Source: Pyropia haitanensis
Taxonomy: Eukaryota > Rhodophyta > Bangiophyceae > Bangiales > Bangiaceae
Reading direction: 5' to 3'
Length of the DNA stretch: 64,000 nt
Assembly (NCBI GenBank): GCA_008729055.1
Contig: SDUX01000004.1
Coordinates: forward strand, 1-64,000
Each line of letters opens with the position of its first letter. The first letter of the stretch is position 1. A program made the position numbers and the translations under genes. Positions 10,082 to 23,400 of the stretch are shown in pieces. A model generated the notes under the pieces. The model had not been told where the DNA came from. It saw only the letters and a list, made by a program, of their open reading frames with translations, and did not search any database.

Positions 10082-13000
10082 GTGGACACCGGCGCTCCAC
10101 AAAATACTCGTTGCATCCAACGGACGCGCCAACGAACGGGTCGGCCAACCACCCCATGCACGACGGTGCGGGTGGAACCTCGGACGTCGAGCGGGCGGAT
10201 GTATGGCTGGAATAAAGGATGCGAGCGAATTCGGCCGCCGGAGCGCGTGCTGTATTGCTGTACACGCAAAAGTGGGCAAAAGTGGGCAACAGTGGGCAAA
10301 AGTGGGTGAGAAGCGGCCTACCACCCCATGCACGACCGTGGGGGTCGAACCTCGGACATGGAGCGGGCGGATCTATGGCTGGAATGAAGGATGCGCGCCA
10401 ATTCGGCCGCCGGATGGTGTGCAGCATCGCTGTAGACGCAAAAGTGGGCAAAAGTGGGCAAAAGTGGGCAAAAGTGGGTAGGAAGTGGGTAAGAAGTGGG
10501 CAAAAAGTGGGCAAAAAGGGGGCCAAATTGGGACACAAATGGGCAATTGGGGGCAAGAACTTTCCATAACTGCAAAGAAAATTGACGTGAAAGTCGCCAG
10601 AAAGTGGTCCAACAGTGGCCACAAAGTGCGCCCCGCCACCCAAACTGTCCACTACGCGTTCCGCCAGTCACACTGGCGTGGACGGTGTGAGGGCGGAACT
10701 TTTGTCGCCGACCGTCACGCCTGGCTGTCGGGACCCCCACGTGGCAAAAACCATTCCACAAAATTGACACGTGGACACCGGCGCTCCACAAAATACTCGT
10801 TGCATCCAACGGACGCGCCAACGAACGGGTCGGCCAACCACCCCATGCACGACGGTGCGGGTGGAACCTCGGACGTCGAGCGGGCGGATGTATGGCTGGA
10901 ATAAAGGATGCGAGCCAATTCGGCCGCCGGAGCGCGTGCTGCATTGCTGTACACGCGAAAGTGGGCAAAAGTGGGCAGCAGTGGGCAAAAGTGGGTGAGA
11001 AGCGGCCTACCACCCCATGCACGACCGTGGGGGTCGAACCTCGGACATGGAGCGGGCGGATCTATGGCTGGAACGAAGTATGCGCGCCAATTCGGCCGCC
11101 GGATGGTGTGCAGCATCGCTGTAGACGCAAAAGTGGGCAAAAGTGGGCAAAAGTGGGCAAAAGTGGGTAGGAAGTGGGTAAGAAGTGGGCAAAAAGTGGG
11201 CAAAAAGGGGGCCAAATTGGGACACAAATGGGCAATTGGGGGCAAGAACTTTCCATAACTGCAAAGAAAATTGAGACGAAAGTCGCCAGAAAGTGGTCCA
11301 ACAGTGGCCACAAAGTGCGCCCCGCCACCCAAACTGTCCACTGCGCGTTCCGCCCGTCACACTGGCGTGGACGGTGTGAGGGCGGAACTTTTGTCGCCGA
11401 CCGTCACACCTGGCTGTCGGGACCCCCACGTGGCAAAAACCATTCCACAAAATTGACACGTGGACACCGGCGCTCCACAAAATACTCGTTGCATCCAACG
11501 GACGCGCCAACGAACGGGTCGGCCAACCACCCCATGCACGACGGTGCGGGTGGAACCTCGGACGTCGAGCGGGCGGATGTATGGCTGGAATAAAGGATGC
11601 GAGCGAATTCGGCCGCCGGAGCGCGTGCTGCATTGCTGTACACGCGAAAGTGGGCAAAAGTGGGCAGCAGTGGGCAAAAGTGGGTGAGAAGCGGCCTACC
11701 ACCCCATGCACGACCGTGGGGGTCGAACCTCGGACATGGAGCGGGCGGATCTATGGCTGGAATGAAGGATGCGCGCCAATTCGGCCGCCGGATGGTGTGC
11801 AGCATCGCTGTAGACGCAAAAGTGGGCAAAAGTGGGCAAAAGTGGGCAAAAGTGGGTAGGAAGTGGGTAAGAAGTGGGCAAAAAGTGGGCAAAAAGGGGG
11901 CCAAATTGGGACACAAATGGGCAATTGGGGGCAAGAACTTTCCATAACTGCAAAGAAAATTGAGACGAAAGTCGCCAGAAAGTCGTCCAACAGTGGCCAC
12001 AAAGTGCGCCCCGCCACCCAAACTGTCCACTACGCGTTCCGCCAGTCACACTGGCGTGGACGGTGTGAGGGCGGAACTTTTGTCGCCGACCGTCACGCCT
12101 GGCTGTCGGGACCCCCACGTGGCAAAAACCATTCCACAAAATTGACACGTGGACACCGGCGCTCCACAAAATACTCGTTGCATCCAACGGACGCGCCAAC
12201 GAACGGGTCGGCCAACCACCCCATGCACGACGGTGCGGGTGGAACCTCGGACGTCGAGCGGGCGGATGTATGGCTGGAATAAAGGATGCGAGCGAATTCG
12301 GCCGCCGGAGCGCGTGCTGTATTGCTGTACACGCAAAAGTGGGCAAAAGTGGGCAACAGTGGGCAAAAGTGGGTGAGAAGCGGCCTACCACCCCATGCAC
12401 GACCGTGGGGGTCGAACCTCGGACATGGAGCGGGCGGATCTATGGCTGGAATGAAGGATGCGCGCCAATTCGGCCGCCGGATGGTGTGCAGCATCGCTGT
12501 AGACGCAAAAGTGGGCAAAAGTGGGCAAAAGTGGGCAAAAGTGGGTAGGAAGTGGGTAAGAAGTGGGCAAAAAGTGGGCAAAAAGGGGGCCAAATTGGGA
12601 CACAAATGGGCAATTGGGGGCAAGAACTTTCCATAACTGCAAAGAAAATTGACGTGAAAGTCGCCAGAAAGTGGTCCAACAGTGGCCACAAAGTGCGCCC
12701 CGCCACCCAAACTGTCCACTACGCGTTCCGCCAGTCACACTGGCGTGGACGGTGTGAGGGCGGAACTTTTGTCGCCGACCGTCACGCCTGGCTGTCGGGA
12801 CCCCCACGTGGCAAAAACCATTCCACAAAATTGACACGTGGACACCGGCGCTCCACAAAATACTCGTTGCATCCAACGGACGCGCCAACGAACGGGTCGG
12901 CCAACCACCCCATGCACGACGGTGCGGGTGGAACCTCGGACGTCGAGCGGGCGGATGTATGGCTGGAATAAAGGATGCGAGCGAATTCGGCCGCCGGAGC

Positions 13001-16000
13001 GCGTGCTGCATTGCTGTACACGCGAAAGTGGGCAAAAGTGGGCAGCAGTGGGCAAAAGTGGGTGAGAAGCGGCCTACCACCCCATGCACGACCGTGGGGG
13101 TCGAACCTCGGACATGGAGCGGGCGGATCTATGGCTGGAATGAAGGATGCGCGCCAATTCGGCCGCCGGATGGTGTGCAGCATCGCTGTAGACGCAAAAG
13201 TGGGCAAAAGTGGGCAAAAGTGGGCAAAAGTGGGTAGGAAGTGGGTAAGAAGTGGGCAAAAAGTGGGCAAAAAGGGGGCCAAATTGGGACACAAATGGGC
13301 AATTGGGGGCAAGAACTTTCCATAACTGCAAAGAAAATTGAGACGAAAGTCGCCAGAAAGTCGTCCAACAGTGGCCACAAAGTGCGCCCCGCCACCCAAA
13401 CTGTCCACTACGCGTTCCGCCAGTCACACTGGCGTGGACGGTGTGAGGGCGGAACTTTTGTCGCCGACCGTCACGCCTGGCTGTCGGGACCCCCACGTGG
13501 CAAAAACCATTCCACAAAATTGACACGTGGACACCGGCGCTCCACAAAATACTCGTTGCATCCAACGGACGCGCCAACGAACGGGTCGGCCAACCACCCC
13601 ATGCACGACGGTGCGGGTGGAACCTCGGACGTCGAGCGGGCGGATGTATGGCTGGAATAAAGGATGCGAGCGAATTCGGCCGCCGGAGCGCGTGCTGTAT
13701 TGCTGTACACGCAAAAGTGGGCAAAAGTGGGCAACAGTGGGCAAAAGTGGGTGAGAAGCGGCCTACCACCCCATGCACGACCGTGGGGGTCGAACCTCGG
13801 ACATGGAGCGGGCGGATCTATGGCTGGAATGAAGGATGCGCGCCAATTCGGCCGCCGGATGGTGTGCAGCATCGCTGTAGACGCAAAAGTGGGCAAAAGT
13901 GGGCAAAAGTGGGCAAAAGTGGGTAGGAAGTGGGTAAGAAGTGGGCAAAAAGTGGGCAAAAAGGGGGCCAAATTGGGACACAAATGGGCAATTGGGGGCA
14001 AGAACTTTCCATAACTGCAAAGAAAATTGACGTGAAAGTCGCCAGAAAGTGGTCCAACAGTGGCCACAAAGTGCGCCCCGCCACCCAAACTGTCCACTAC
14101 GCGTTCCGCCAGTCACACTGGCGTGGACGGTGTGAGGGCGGAACTTTTGTCGCCGACCGTCACGCCTGGCTGTCGGGACCCCCACGTGGCAAAAACCATT
14201 CCACAAATTGACACGTGGACACCGGCGCTCCACAAAATACTCGTTGCATCCAACGGACGCGCCAACGAACGGGTCGGCCAACCACCCCATGCACGACGGT
14301 GCGGGTGGAACCTCGGACGTCGAGCGGGCGGATGTATGGCTGGAATAAAGGATGCGAGCGAATTCGGCCGCCGGAGCGCGTGCTGCATTGCTGTACACGC
14401 GAAAGTGGGCAAAAGTGGGCAGCAGTGGGCAAAAGTGGGTGAGAAGCGGCCTACCACCCCATGCACGACCGTGGGGGTCGAACCTCGGACATGGAGCGGG
14501 CGGATCTATGGCTGGAATGAAGGATGCGCGCCAATTCGGCCGCCGGATGGTGTGCAGCATCGCTGTAGACGCAAAAGTGGGCAAAAGTGGGCAAAAGTGG
14601 GCAAAAGTGGGTAGGAAGTGGGTAAGAAGTGGGCAAAAAGTGGGCAAAAAGGGGGCCAAATTGGGACACAAATGGGCAATTGGGGGCAAGAACTTTCCAT
14701 AACTGCAAAGAAAATTGAGACGAAAGTCGCCAGAAAGTGGTCCAACAGTGGCCACAAAGTGCGCCCCGCCACCCAAACTGTCCACTACGCGTTCCGCCAG
14801 TCACACTGGCGTGGACGGTGTGAGGGCGGAACTTTTGTCGCCGACCGTCACGCCTGGCTGTCGGGACCCCCACGTGGCAAAAACCATTCCACAAAATTGA
14901 CACGTGGACACCGGCGCTCCACAAAATACTCGTTGCATCCAACGGACGCGCCAACGAACGGGTCGGCCAACCACCCCATGCACGACGGTGCGGGTGGAAC
15001 CTCGGACGTCGAGCGGGCGGATGTATGGCTGGAATAAAGGATGCGAGCGAATTCGGCCGCCGGAGCGCGTGCTGTATTGCTGTACACGCAAAGTGGGCAA
15101 AAGTGGGCAACAGTGGGCAAAAGTGGGTGAGAAGCGGCCTACCACCCCATGCACGACCGTGGGGGTCGAACCTCGGACATGGAGCGGGCGGATCTATGGC
15201 TGGAATGAAGGATGCGCGCCAATTCGGCCGCCGGATGGTGTGCAGCATCGTTGTAGACGCAAAAGTGGGCAAAAGTGGGCAAAAGTGGGCAAAAGTGGGT
15301 AGGAAGTGGGTAAGAAGTGGGCAAAAAGTGGGCAAAAAGGGGGCCAAATTGGGACACAAATGGGCAATTGGGGGCAAGAACTTTCCATAACTGCAAAGAA
15401 AATTGACGTGAAAGTCGCCAGAAAGTGGTCCAACAGTGGCCACAAAGTGCGCCCCGCCACCCAAACTGTCCACTACGCGTTCCGCCAGTCACACTGGCGT
15501 GGACGGTGTGAGGGCGGAACTTTTGTCGCCGACCGTCACGCCTGGCTGTCGGGACCCCCACGTGGCAAAAACCATTCCACAAAATTGACACGTGGACACC
15601 GGCGCTCCACAAAATACTCGTTGCATCCAACGGACGCGCCAACGAACGGGTCGGCCAACCACCCCATGCACGACGGTGCGGGTGGAACCTCGGACGTCGA
15701 GCGGGCGGATGTATGGCTGGAATAAAGGATGCGAGCGAATTCGGCCGCCGGAGCGCGTGCTGCATTGCTGTACACGCGAAAGTGGGCAAAAGTGGGCAGC
15801 AGTGGGCAAAAGTGGGTGAGAAGCGGCCTACCACCCCATGCACGACCGTGGGGGTCGAACCTCGGACATGGAGCGGGCGGATCTATGGCTGGAATGAAGT
15901 ATGCGCGCCAATTCGGCCGCCGGATGGTGTGCAGCATCGCTGTAGACGCAAAAGTGGGCAAAAGTGGGCAAAAGTGGGCAAAAGTGGGTAGGAAGTGGGT

Positions 16001-17342
16001 AAGAAGTGGGCAAAAAGTGGGCAAAAAGGGGGCCAAATTGGGACACAAATGGGCAATTGGGGGCAAGAACTTTCCATAACTGCAAAGAAAATTGAGACGA
16101 AAGTCGCCAGAAAGTCGTCCAACAGTGGCCACAAAGTGCGCCCCGCCACCCAAACTGTCCACTACGCGTTCCGCCAGTCACACTGGCGTGGACGGTGTGA
16201 GGGCGGAACTTTTGTCGCCGACCGTCACGCCTGGCTGTCGGGACCCCCACGTGGCAAAAACCATTCCACAAAATTGACACGTGGACACCGGCGCTCCACA
16301 AAATACTCGTTGCATCCAACGGACGCGCCAACGAACGGGTCGGCCAACCACCCCATGCACGACGGTGCGGGTGGAACCTCGGACGTCGAGCGGGCGGATG
16401 TATGGCTGGAATAAAGGATGCGAGCGAATTCGGCCGCCCGGAGCGCGTGCTGCATTGCTGTACACGCGAAAGTGGGCAAAAGTGGGCAACAGTGGGCAAA
16501 AGTGGATGAGAAGCGGCCTACCACCCCATGCACGACCGTGGGGGTCGAACGTCGGACATGGAGCGGGCGGATCTATGGCTGGAATGAAGGATGCGCGCCA
16601 ATTCGGCCGCCGGATGGTGTGCAGCATCGCTGTAGACGCAAAAGTGGGCAAAAGTGGGCAAAAGTGGGCAAAAGTGGGTAGGAAGTGGGTAAGAAGTGGG
16701 CAAAAAGTGGGCAAAAAGGGGGCCAAATTGGGACACAAATGGGCAATTGGGGGCAAGAACTTTCCATAACTGCAAAGAAAATTGACGTGAAAGTCGCCAG
16801 AAAGTGGTCCAACAGTGGCCACAAAGTGCGCCCCGCCACCCAAACTGTCCACTACGCGTTCCGCCAGTCACACTGGCGTGGACGGTGTGAGGCGGAACTT
16901 TTGTCGCCGACCGTCACGCCTGGCTGTCGGGACCCCCACGTGGCAAAAACCATTCCACAAAATTGACACGTGGACACCGGCGCTCCACAAAATACTCGTT
17001 GCATCCAACGGACGCGCCAACGAACGGGTCGGCCAACCACCCCATGCACGACGGTGCGGGTGGAACCTCGGACGTCGAGCGGGCGGATGTATGGCTGGAA
17101 TAAAGGATGCGAGCGAATTCGGCCGCCGGAGCGCGTGCTGCATTGCTGTACACGCGAAAGTGGGCAAAAGTGGGCAGCAGTGGGCAAAAGTGGGTGAGAA
17201 GCGGCCTACCACCCCATGCACGACCGTGGGGGTCGAACCTCGGACATGGAGCGGCGGATCTATGGCTGGAATGAAGTATGCGCGCCAATTCGGCCGCCGG
17301 ATGGTGTGCAGCATCGCTGTAGACGCAAAAGTGGGCAAAAGT
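10082..17342 (+). repeat. Family I higher-order block (alternating dimers)
   Basis: Unit starts are 10082, 10771, 11460, 12149, 12838, 13527, 14215, 14904, 15592, 16281 and 16970, at 688-690 bp. From 11460 the units alternate between variant a (CGCGAAAG, GCAGCAG, linker ATTGAGACG) and variant b (TGTATTG, CGCAAAAG, CAACAG, linker ATTGACGTG), giving a period near 1378 bp. The 16281 unit is b-like but has TGCATTG. The 10771 unit carries a patch of family III markers at 11341-11410. This is the cleanest part of the window. Confidence 0.9.
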
Positions 17343-17453
17343 GTCCGCCATAGTCACACTGGCGTGGACGGTGTGAGGGCGGACTTTTGTCGCCGACCGT
17401 CACGCCTGGCTGTCGGGACCCCCACGTGGCAAAAACCATTCCAAAATTGACAC
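16970..17453 (+). repeat. Truncated monomer (484 bp)
   Basis: The unit runs normally to the second GTGGGCAAAA copy in A', then jumps at about 17343 to TCCGCCATAGTCACACTGG, just before the hairpin of the same or another unit. About 200 bp, covering most of the G-tract and the short-repeat relic, are missing. Two extra bases (TA) sit inside the hairpin's left arm. This join marks the start of the indel-rich block. Confidence 0.85.
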
Positions 17454-20400
17454 GTGGACACCGGGCGCTCCACAAAACTCGTTGCATCCAACGGACGCGC
17501 CAACGAACGGGTCGGCAACCACCCCATGCACGACGGTGCGGGTGGAACCTCGGACGTCGAGCGGCGCGATGTATGGCTGGAATAAGGATGCGAGCGAATT
17601 CGGCCGCCGGAGCGCGTGCTATTGCTGTACACGCAAAAGTAAAAGGGGCAACAGTGGGCAAAAGTGGGTGAGAAGCGGCCTACCACCCCATGCACACGGT
17701 GGGGGTCGAACCTCGGACATGGAGCGGGCGGAATCTATGGCTGGAATGAAGGATGCGCGCCAATTCGGCCGCCGGATGGTGTGCAGCATGGCTGTAGACG
17801 CAAAAGTGGGCAAAAGTGGCAAAAGTGGGCAAAAGTGGGTAGGAAGTGGGTAAGAAGTGGGCAAAAAGTGGGCAAAAAGGGGGCCAAATTGGGACACAAA
17901 TGGGCAATTGGGGGCAAGAACTTTCCATAACTGCAAAGAAAATTACGTGGAAAGTCGCCAGAAGTGGTCCAACAGTGGCCACAAAGTGCCCCCGCCACCC
18001 AAACTGTCCACTCGCGTTCCGCGAGCACGTGGCGTGGACGGTGTGGGCGGAGAACTTTTGTCGCCGACCGTCACAGCCTGCCTGTGTCGGGACCCCCACG
18101 TGGCAAAACCATTCACAAAAATTGACACGTGGACACCGGCGCTCCACAAAATACTCGTTGCATCAACGGACGCGCCCGAACGGGTCGGCCAACCACCCAT
18201 GCACGACGGTGCGGGTGGAACCTCGGACGTCGAGCGGCGCGATGTATGGCTGGAATAAAGGATGCGAGCCAATTCGGCCGCCGGAGCGCGTGCTGCATTG
18301 CTGTACACGCGAAGTGGGCAAAAGTGGGCACAGTGGGCAAAAGTGGGTGAGAAGCGGCCTACCACCCCCATGCACGACCGTGGGGGTCGAACCTGGACAT
18401 GAGGCGGGCGGATCTATGGCTGGAATGAGGATGCGCGCCAATTCGGCCGCCGGATGGTGTGCAGCATCGCTGTAGACGCAAAAGTGGGCAAAAGTGGGCA
18501 AAAGTGGGCAAAAGTGGGTGAAGTGGGTAAGAAGTGGGCAAAAAGTGGGCAAAAAGGGGGCCAAATTGGGACAAATGGGCAATTGGGGGCAGAATTTCCA
18601 AAACTGCAAAGAAAATTGAGACGAAAGTCGCCAGAAAGTGGTCCAACAGTGGCCACAAAGTGCGCCCCGCCACCCAAACTGTCCATACGCGTTCCGCCGT
18701 CACACTGGCGTGGACGGTGTGAGGGCGGAACTTTTGTCGCCGACCGTCCACGCTGGCTGTCGGGACCCCCCACGTGGCAAAAACCATTCCACAAAATTGA
18801 CACGTGGACCCGGCGCTCCAACAAACTCGTTGCATCCAACGGACGCGCCAACGAACGGGTCGGCCACCACCCCATGCACGACGGTGCGGGTGGAACCTCG
18901 GACGTCGAGCGGGCGGATGTATGGCTGGAATAAAGGATGCGAGCGAATTCGGCCGCCGGAGCGCGTGCTGCATTGCTGTACACGCAAAAGTGGGCAAAAG
19001 TGGGCAACAGTGGGCAAAAGTGGGTGAGAAGCGGCTACCACCCCATGCACGACCGTGGGGGTCGAACCTCGGACATGGAGCGGGCGGATCTATGGCTGGA
19101 ATGAAGGATGGCGCCAATTCGGCCGCCGGATGGTGTGCAGCATCGCTGTAAAGCAAAAGTGGGCAAAAGTGGGCAAAAGTGGGCAAAAGTGGGTAGGAAG
19201 TGGGTAAGAAGTGGGCAAAAAGTGGGCAAAAAGGGGGCCAAATTGGGACACAAATGGGCAATTGGGGGCAAGAACTTTCCATAACTGCAAAGAAAATTGA
19301 GACGAAAGTCGCCAGAAAGTCGTCCAACAGTGGCCAAGTGCGCCCCGCCACCCAAACTGTCCACTCGCGTTCCGCAGTCACACTGGCGTGGACGGTGTGA
19401 GGGCGGAACTTTTGTCGCACGCTCGTGGGAGCCACGTGGCAAAACCATTCACAAATTGACGCGACGTGAACCTGGCTCGGCGACCTCCAACGGACCGTCA
19501 CGGCACCACGCCTGCGACAAGACCGACAATGCGCTGAGCACACCACCGGCCCATGCACACCGCGCGGGGGAACCTGCGAGGACGTCGGCAGGGCGGATGT
19601 ATGGCTGGAATAAAGGATGCGAGCGAATTCGGCCGCCGGAGCGCGTGCTGATTGCTGTACACGCAAAGTGGGCAAAAGTGGGCAACAGTGGGCAAAAGTG
19701 GGTGAGAAGCGGCCTACCACCCCACGCACGACCGTGGGGGTCGAACCTCGACATGGAGCGGGCGGATCTATGGCTGGAATGAAGGATGCGCGCCAATTCG
19801 GCCGCCGGATGGTGTGCAGCATCGCTGTAGACGCAAAAGGGGCAAAAGTGGGCAAAAGTGGGCAAAAGTGGGTAGGAAGTGGGTAAGAAGTGGGCAAAAA
19901 GTGGGCAAAAAGGGGGCAAATTGGACACAAAGGGCAATTGGGGGCAAGAACTTTCCATAACTGCAAAGAAAATTAACGTGAAAGTCGCAGAAAGTGTCCA
20001 ACAGTGGCCACAAAGTGCGCCCCGCCACCCAAACTGTCCACTACGCGTTCCGCCAGTCACACTGGCGTGGACGGTGTGAGGGCGGAACTTTTGTCGCCGA
20101 CCGTCACGCCTGGCTGTCGGACCCCCACGTGGCAAAAACCATTCCACAAATTGACACGTGGACACCGGCGCTCCACAAAATACTCGTTGCATCCAACGGA
20201 CGCGCCAACGAACGGGTCGGCCAACCACCCCATGCACGACGGTGCGGGTGGAACCTCGGACGTCGAGCGGGCGGATGTATGGCTGGAATAAAGGATGCGA
20301 GCGAATTCGGCCGCCGGAGCGCGTGCTGCATTGCTGTACACGGAAAGTGGGCAAAAGTGGGCACAGTGGGCAAATGGGTGAGAAGCGGCCTACCACCCAT

Positions 20401-23400
20401 GCACGACCGTGGGGGTCGAACCTCGGACATGGAGCGGGCGGATCTATGGCTGGAATGAAGGATGCGCGCCAATTCGCCGCCGGATGGTGTGCAGCATCGC
20501 TGTAGACGCAAAAGTGGGCAAAAGTGGGCAAAAGTGGGCAAAAGTGGGTAGGAAGTGGGTAAGAAGTGGGCAAAAAGTGGGCAAAAAGGGGGCCAAATTG
20601 GGACACAAATGGGCAATTGGGGGCAAGAACTTTCCATAACTGCAAAGAAAATTGAGTGAAAGTCGCCAGAAAGTGTCCAACAGTGGCCACAAAGTGCGCC
20701 CGCCACCCAAACTGTCCACTCGCGTTCCGCCGTCACACTGGCGTGGACGGTGTGAGGGCGGAACTTTTGTCGCCGACCGTCACCCTGGCTGTCGGGACCC
20801 CCACGTGGCAAAAACCATTCCACAAATTGACACGTGGACACCGGCGCTCCACAAAATACTCGTTGCATCCAACGGACGCGCCAACGAACGGGTCGGCCAA
20901 CCACCCCATGCACGACGGTGCGGGTGGAACCTCGGACGTCGAGCGGGCGGATGTATGGCTGGAATAAAGGATGCGAGCGAATTCGGCCGCCGGAGCGGTG
21001 CTGCATTGCTGTACACGCAAAAGTGGGCAAAAGTGGGCAACAGTGGGCAAAAGTGGGTGAGAAGCGGCCTACCACCCCATGCACGACCGTGGGGGTCGAA
21101 CTCGGACATGGAGCGGGCGGATCTATGGCTGGAATGAAGGATGCGCGCCAATTCGGCGCCGGATGGTGTGCAGCATCGCTTGTAGACGCAAAAGTGGGCA
21201 AAAGTGGGCAAAAGTGGGCAAAAGTGGGTAGGAAGTGGAAGAAGTGGGCAAAAAGTGGGCAAAAAGGGGGCCAAATTGGGACACAAATGGGCAATTGGGG
21301 GCAAGAACTTTCCATAACTGCAAAGAAAATTGAGACGAAAGTCGCCAGAAAGTGTCCAACAGTGGCCACAAAGTGCGCCCCGCCACCCAAACTGTCCACT
21401 ACGCGTTCGCCCAGTCACACTGGCGTGGACGGTGTGAGGGCGGAACTTTTGTCGCCGACCGTCACCCTGGCTGTCGGGACCCCCACGTGGCAAAACCATT
21501 CCACAAAATTGACACGTGGACACCGGCGCTCCACAAAATACTCGTTGCATCCAACGGACGCGCCAACGAACGGGTCGGCCAACCACCCCATGCACGACGG
21601 TGCGGGTGGAACCTCGGACGTCGAGCGGGCGGATGTATGGCTGGAATAAAGGATGCGAGCAATTCGGCGCCGGAGCGCGTGCTGCATTGCTGTACACGCG
21701 AAAGTGGGCAAAAGTGGGCACAGTGGGCAAAAGTGGGTGAGAAGCGGCCTACCACCCCATGCACGACCGTGGGGGTCGAACCTCGGACATGGACGGGGCG
21801 GATCTATGGCTGGAAGAAGATGCGCGCCAATTCGGCCGCCGGATGGTGTGCAGCATCGCTGTAGACGCAAAAGTGGGCAAAAGTGGGCAAAAGTGGGCAA
21901 AAGTGGGTAGGAAGTGGGTAAGAAGTGGGCAAAAAGTGGGCAAAAAGGGGGCCAAATTGGGACACAAATGGGCAATGGGGGCAAGAACTTTCCATAACTG
22001 CAAAGAAAATTGACGTAAAGTCGCCAGAAAGTGGTCACAGTCCACAGTGGCACATGCGGCGCCCGCCACCCAAACTGTCCACTCGCGTTCCGCCAGTCAC
22101 ACTGGCGTGGACGGTGTGAGGGCGGAACTTTTGTCGCCGACCGTCACCCTGGCTGTCGGGACCCCACGTGGCAAAAACATTCCACAAAATTGACACGTGG
22201 AACCGGCGCTCCACAAAAACTCGTTGCATCCAACGGACGCGCCAACGAACGGGTCGGCCAACCACCCCATGCACGACGGTGCGGGTGGAACCTCGGACGT
22301 CGAGCGGGCGGATGTATGGCTGGAATAAAGGATGCGAGCGAATTCGGCCGCCGGAGCGCGTGCTGCATTGCTGTACACGCGAAAGTGGGCAAAAGTGGGC
22401 ACAGTGGGCAAAAGTGGGTGAGAAGCGGCCTACCACCCCATGCACGACGTGGGGGTCGAACCTCGGACATGGAGCGGGCGGATCTATGGCTGGAATGAAG
22501 GATGCGCGCCAATTCGGCCGCCGGATGGTGTGCAGCATCGCTGTAGACGCAAAAGTGGCAAAAGTGGGCAAAAGTGGGCAAAAGGGGGTAGGAAGTGGGT
22601 AAGAAGTGGGCAAAAAGTGGGCAAAAAGGGGGCCAAATTGGGACACAAATGGGCAATTGGGGGCAAGAACTTTCCATAACTGCAAAGAAAATTACGGAAG
22701 TCGCCAGAAAGTGGTCCAACAGTGGCCACAAAGTGCGCCCCGCCACCCAAACTGTCCACTGCGCGTTCCGCGTCACACTGGCGTGGACGGTGTGAGGGCG
22801 GAACTTTTGTCGCCGACCTCACCCTGGCTGTCGGGACCCCCACGTGGCAAAAACCATTCCACAATTGACACGTGGACACCGGCGCTCCACAAAATACTCG
22901 TTGCATCCAACGGACGCGCCAACGAACGGGTCGGCCAACCACCCCATGCACGACGGTGCGGGTGGAACCTCGGACGTCGAGCGGGCGGATGTATGGCTGG
23001 AATAAAGGATGCGAGCGAATTCGGCCGCCGGAGCGCGTGCTGCATTGCTGTACACGCGAAAGTGGGCAAAAGTGGGCACAGTGGCAAAAGTGGGTGAGAA
23101 GGCGCCTACCACCCCATGCACGACCGTGGGGGTCGAACCTCGGACATGGAGCGGGCGGATCTATGGCTGGAATGAAGGATGCGCGCCAATTCGGCCGCCG
23201 GATGGTGTGCAGCATCGCTGTAGACGCAAAAGTGGGCAAAAGTGGGCAAAAGTGGGCAAAAGTGGGTAGGAAGTGGGTAAGAAGTGGGCAAAAAGTGGGC
23301 AAAAAGGGGGCCAAATTGGGACACAAATGGGCAATTGGGGGCAAGAACTTTCCATAACTGCAAAGAAAATTGAGACGAAAGTCGCCAGAAAGTGTCCAAC

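Noticed and set aside
18359..19966. Long minus-strand open frames (535 codons here; also 27777-29417, 29446-30891, 5164-6522 and 60597-62426)
   Set aside because: They are read-through of the repeat. Frames shift at each 689-bp unit, stop positions depend on chance 1-bp indels, no known domain appears, and the peptide is only the translated GTGGGCAAAA tract and its flanks.
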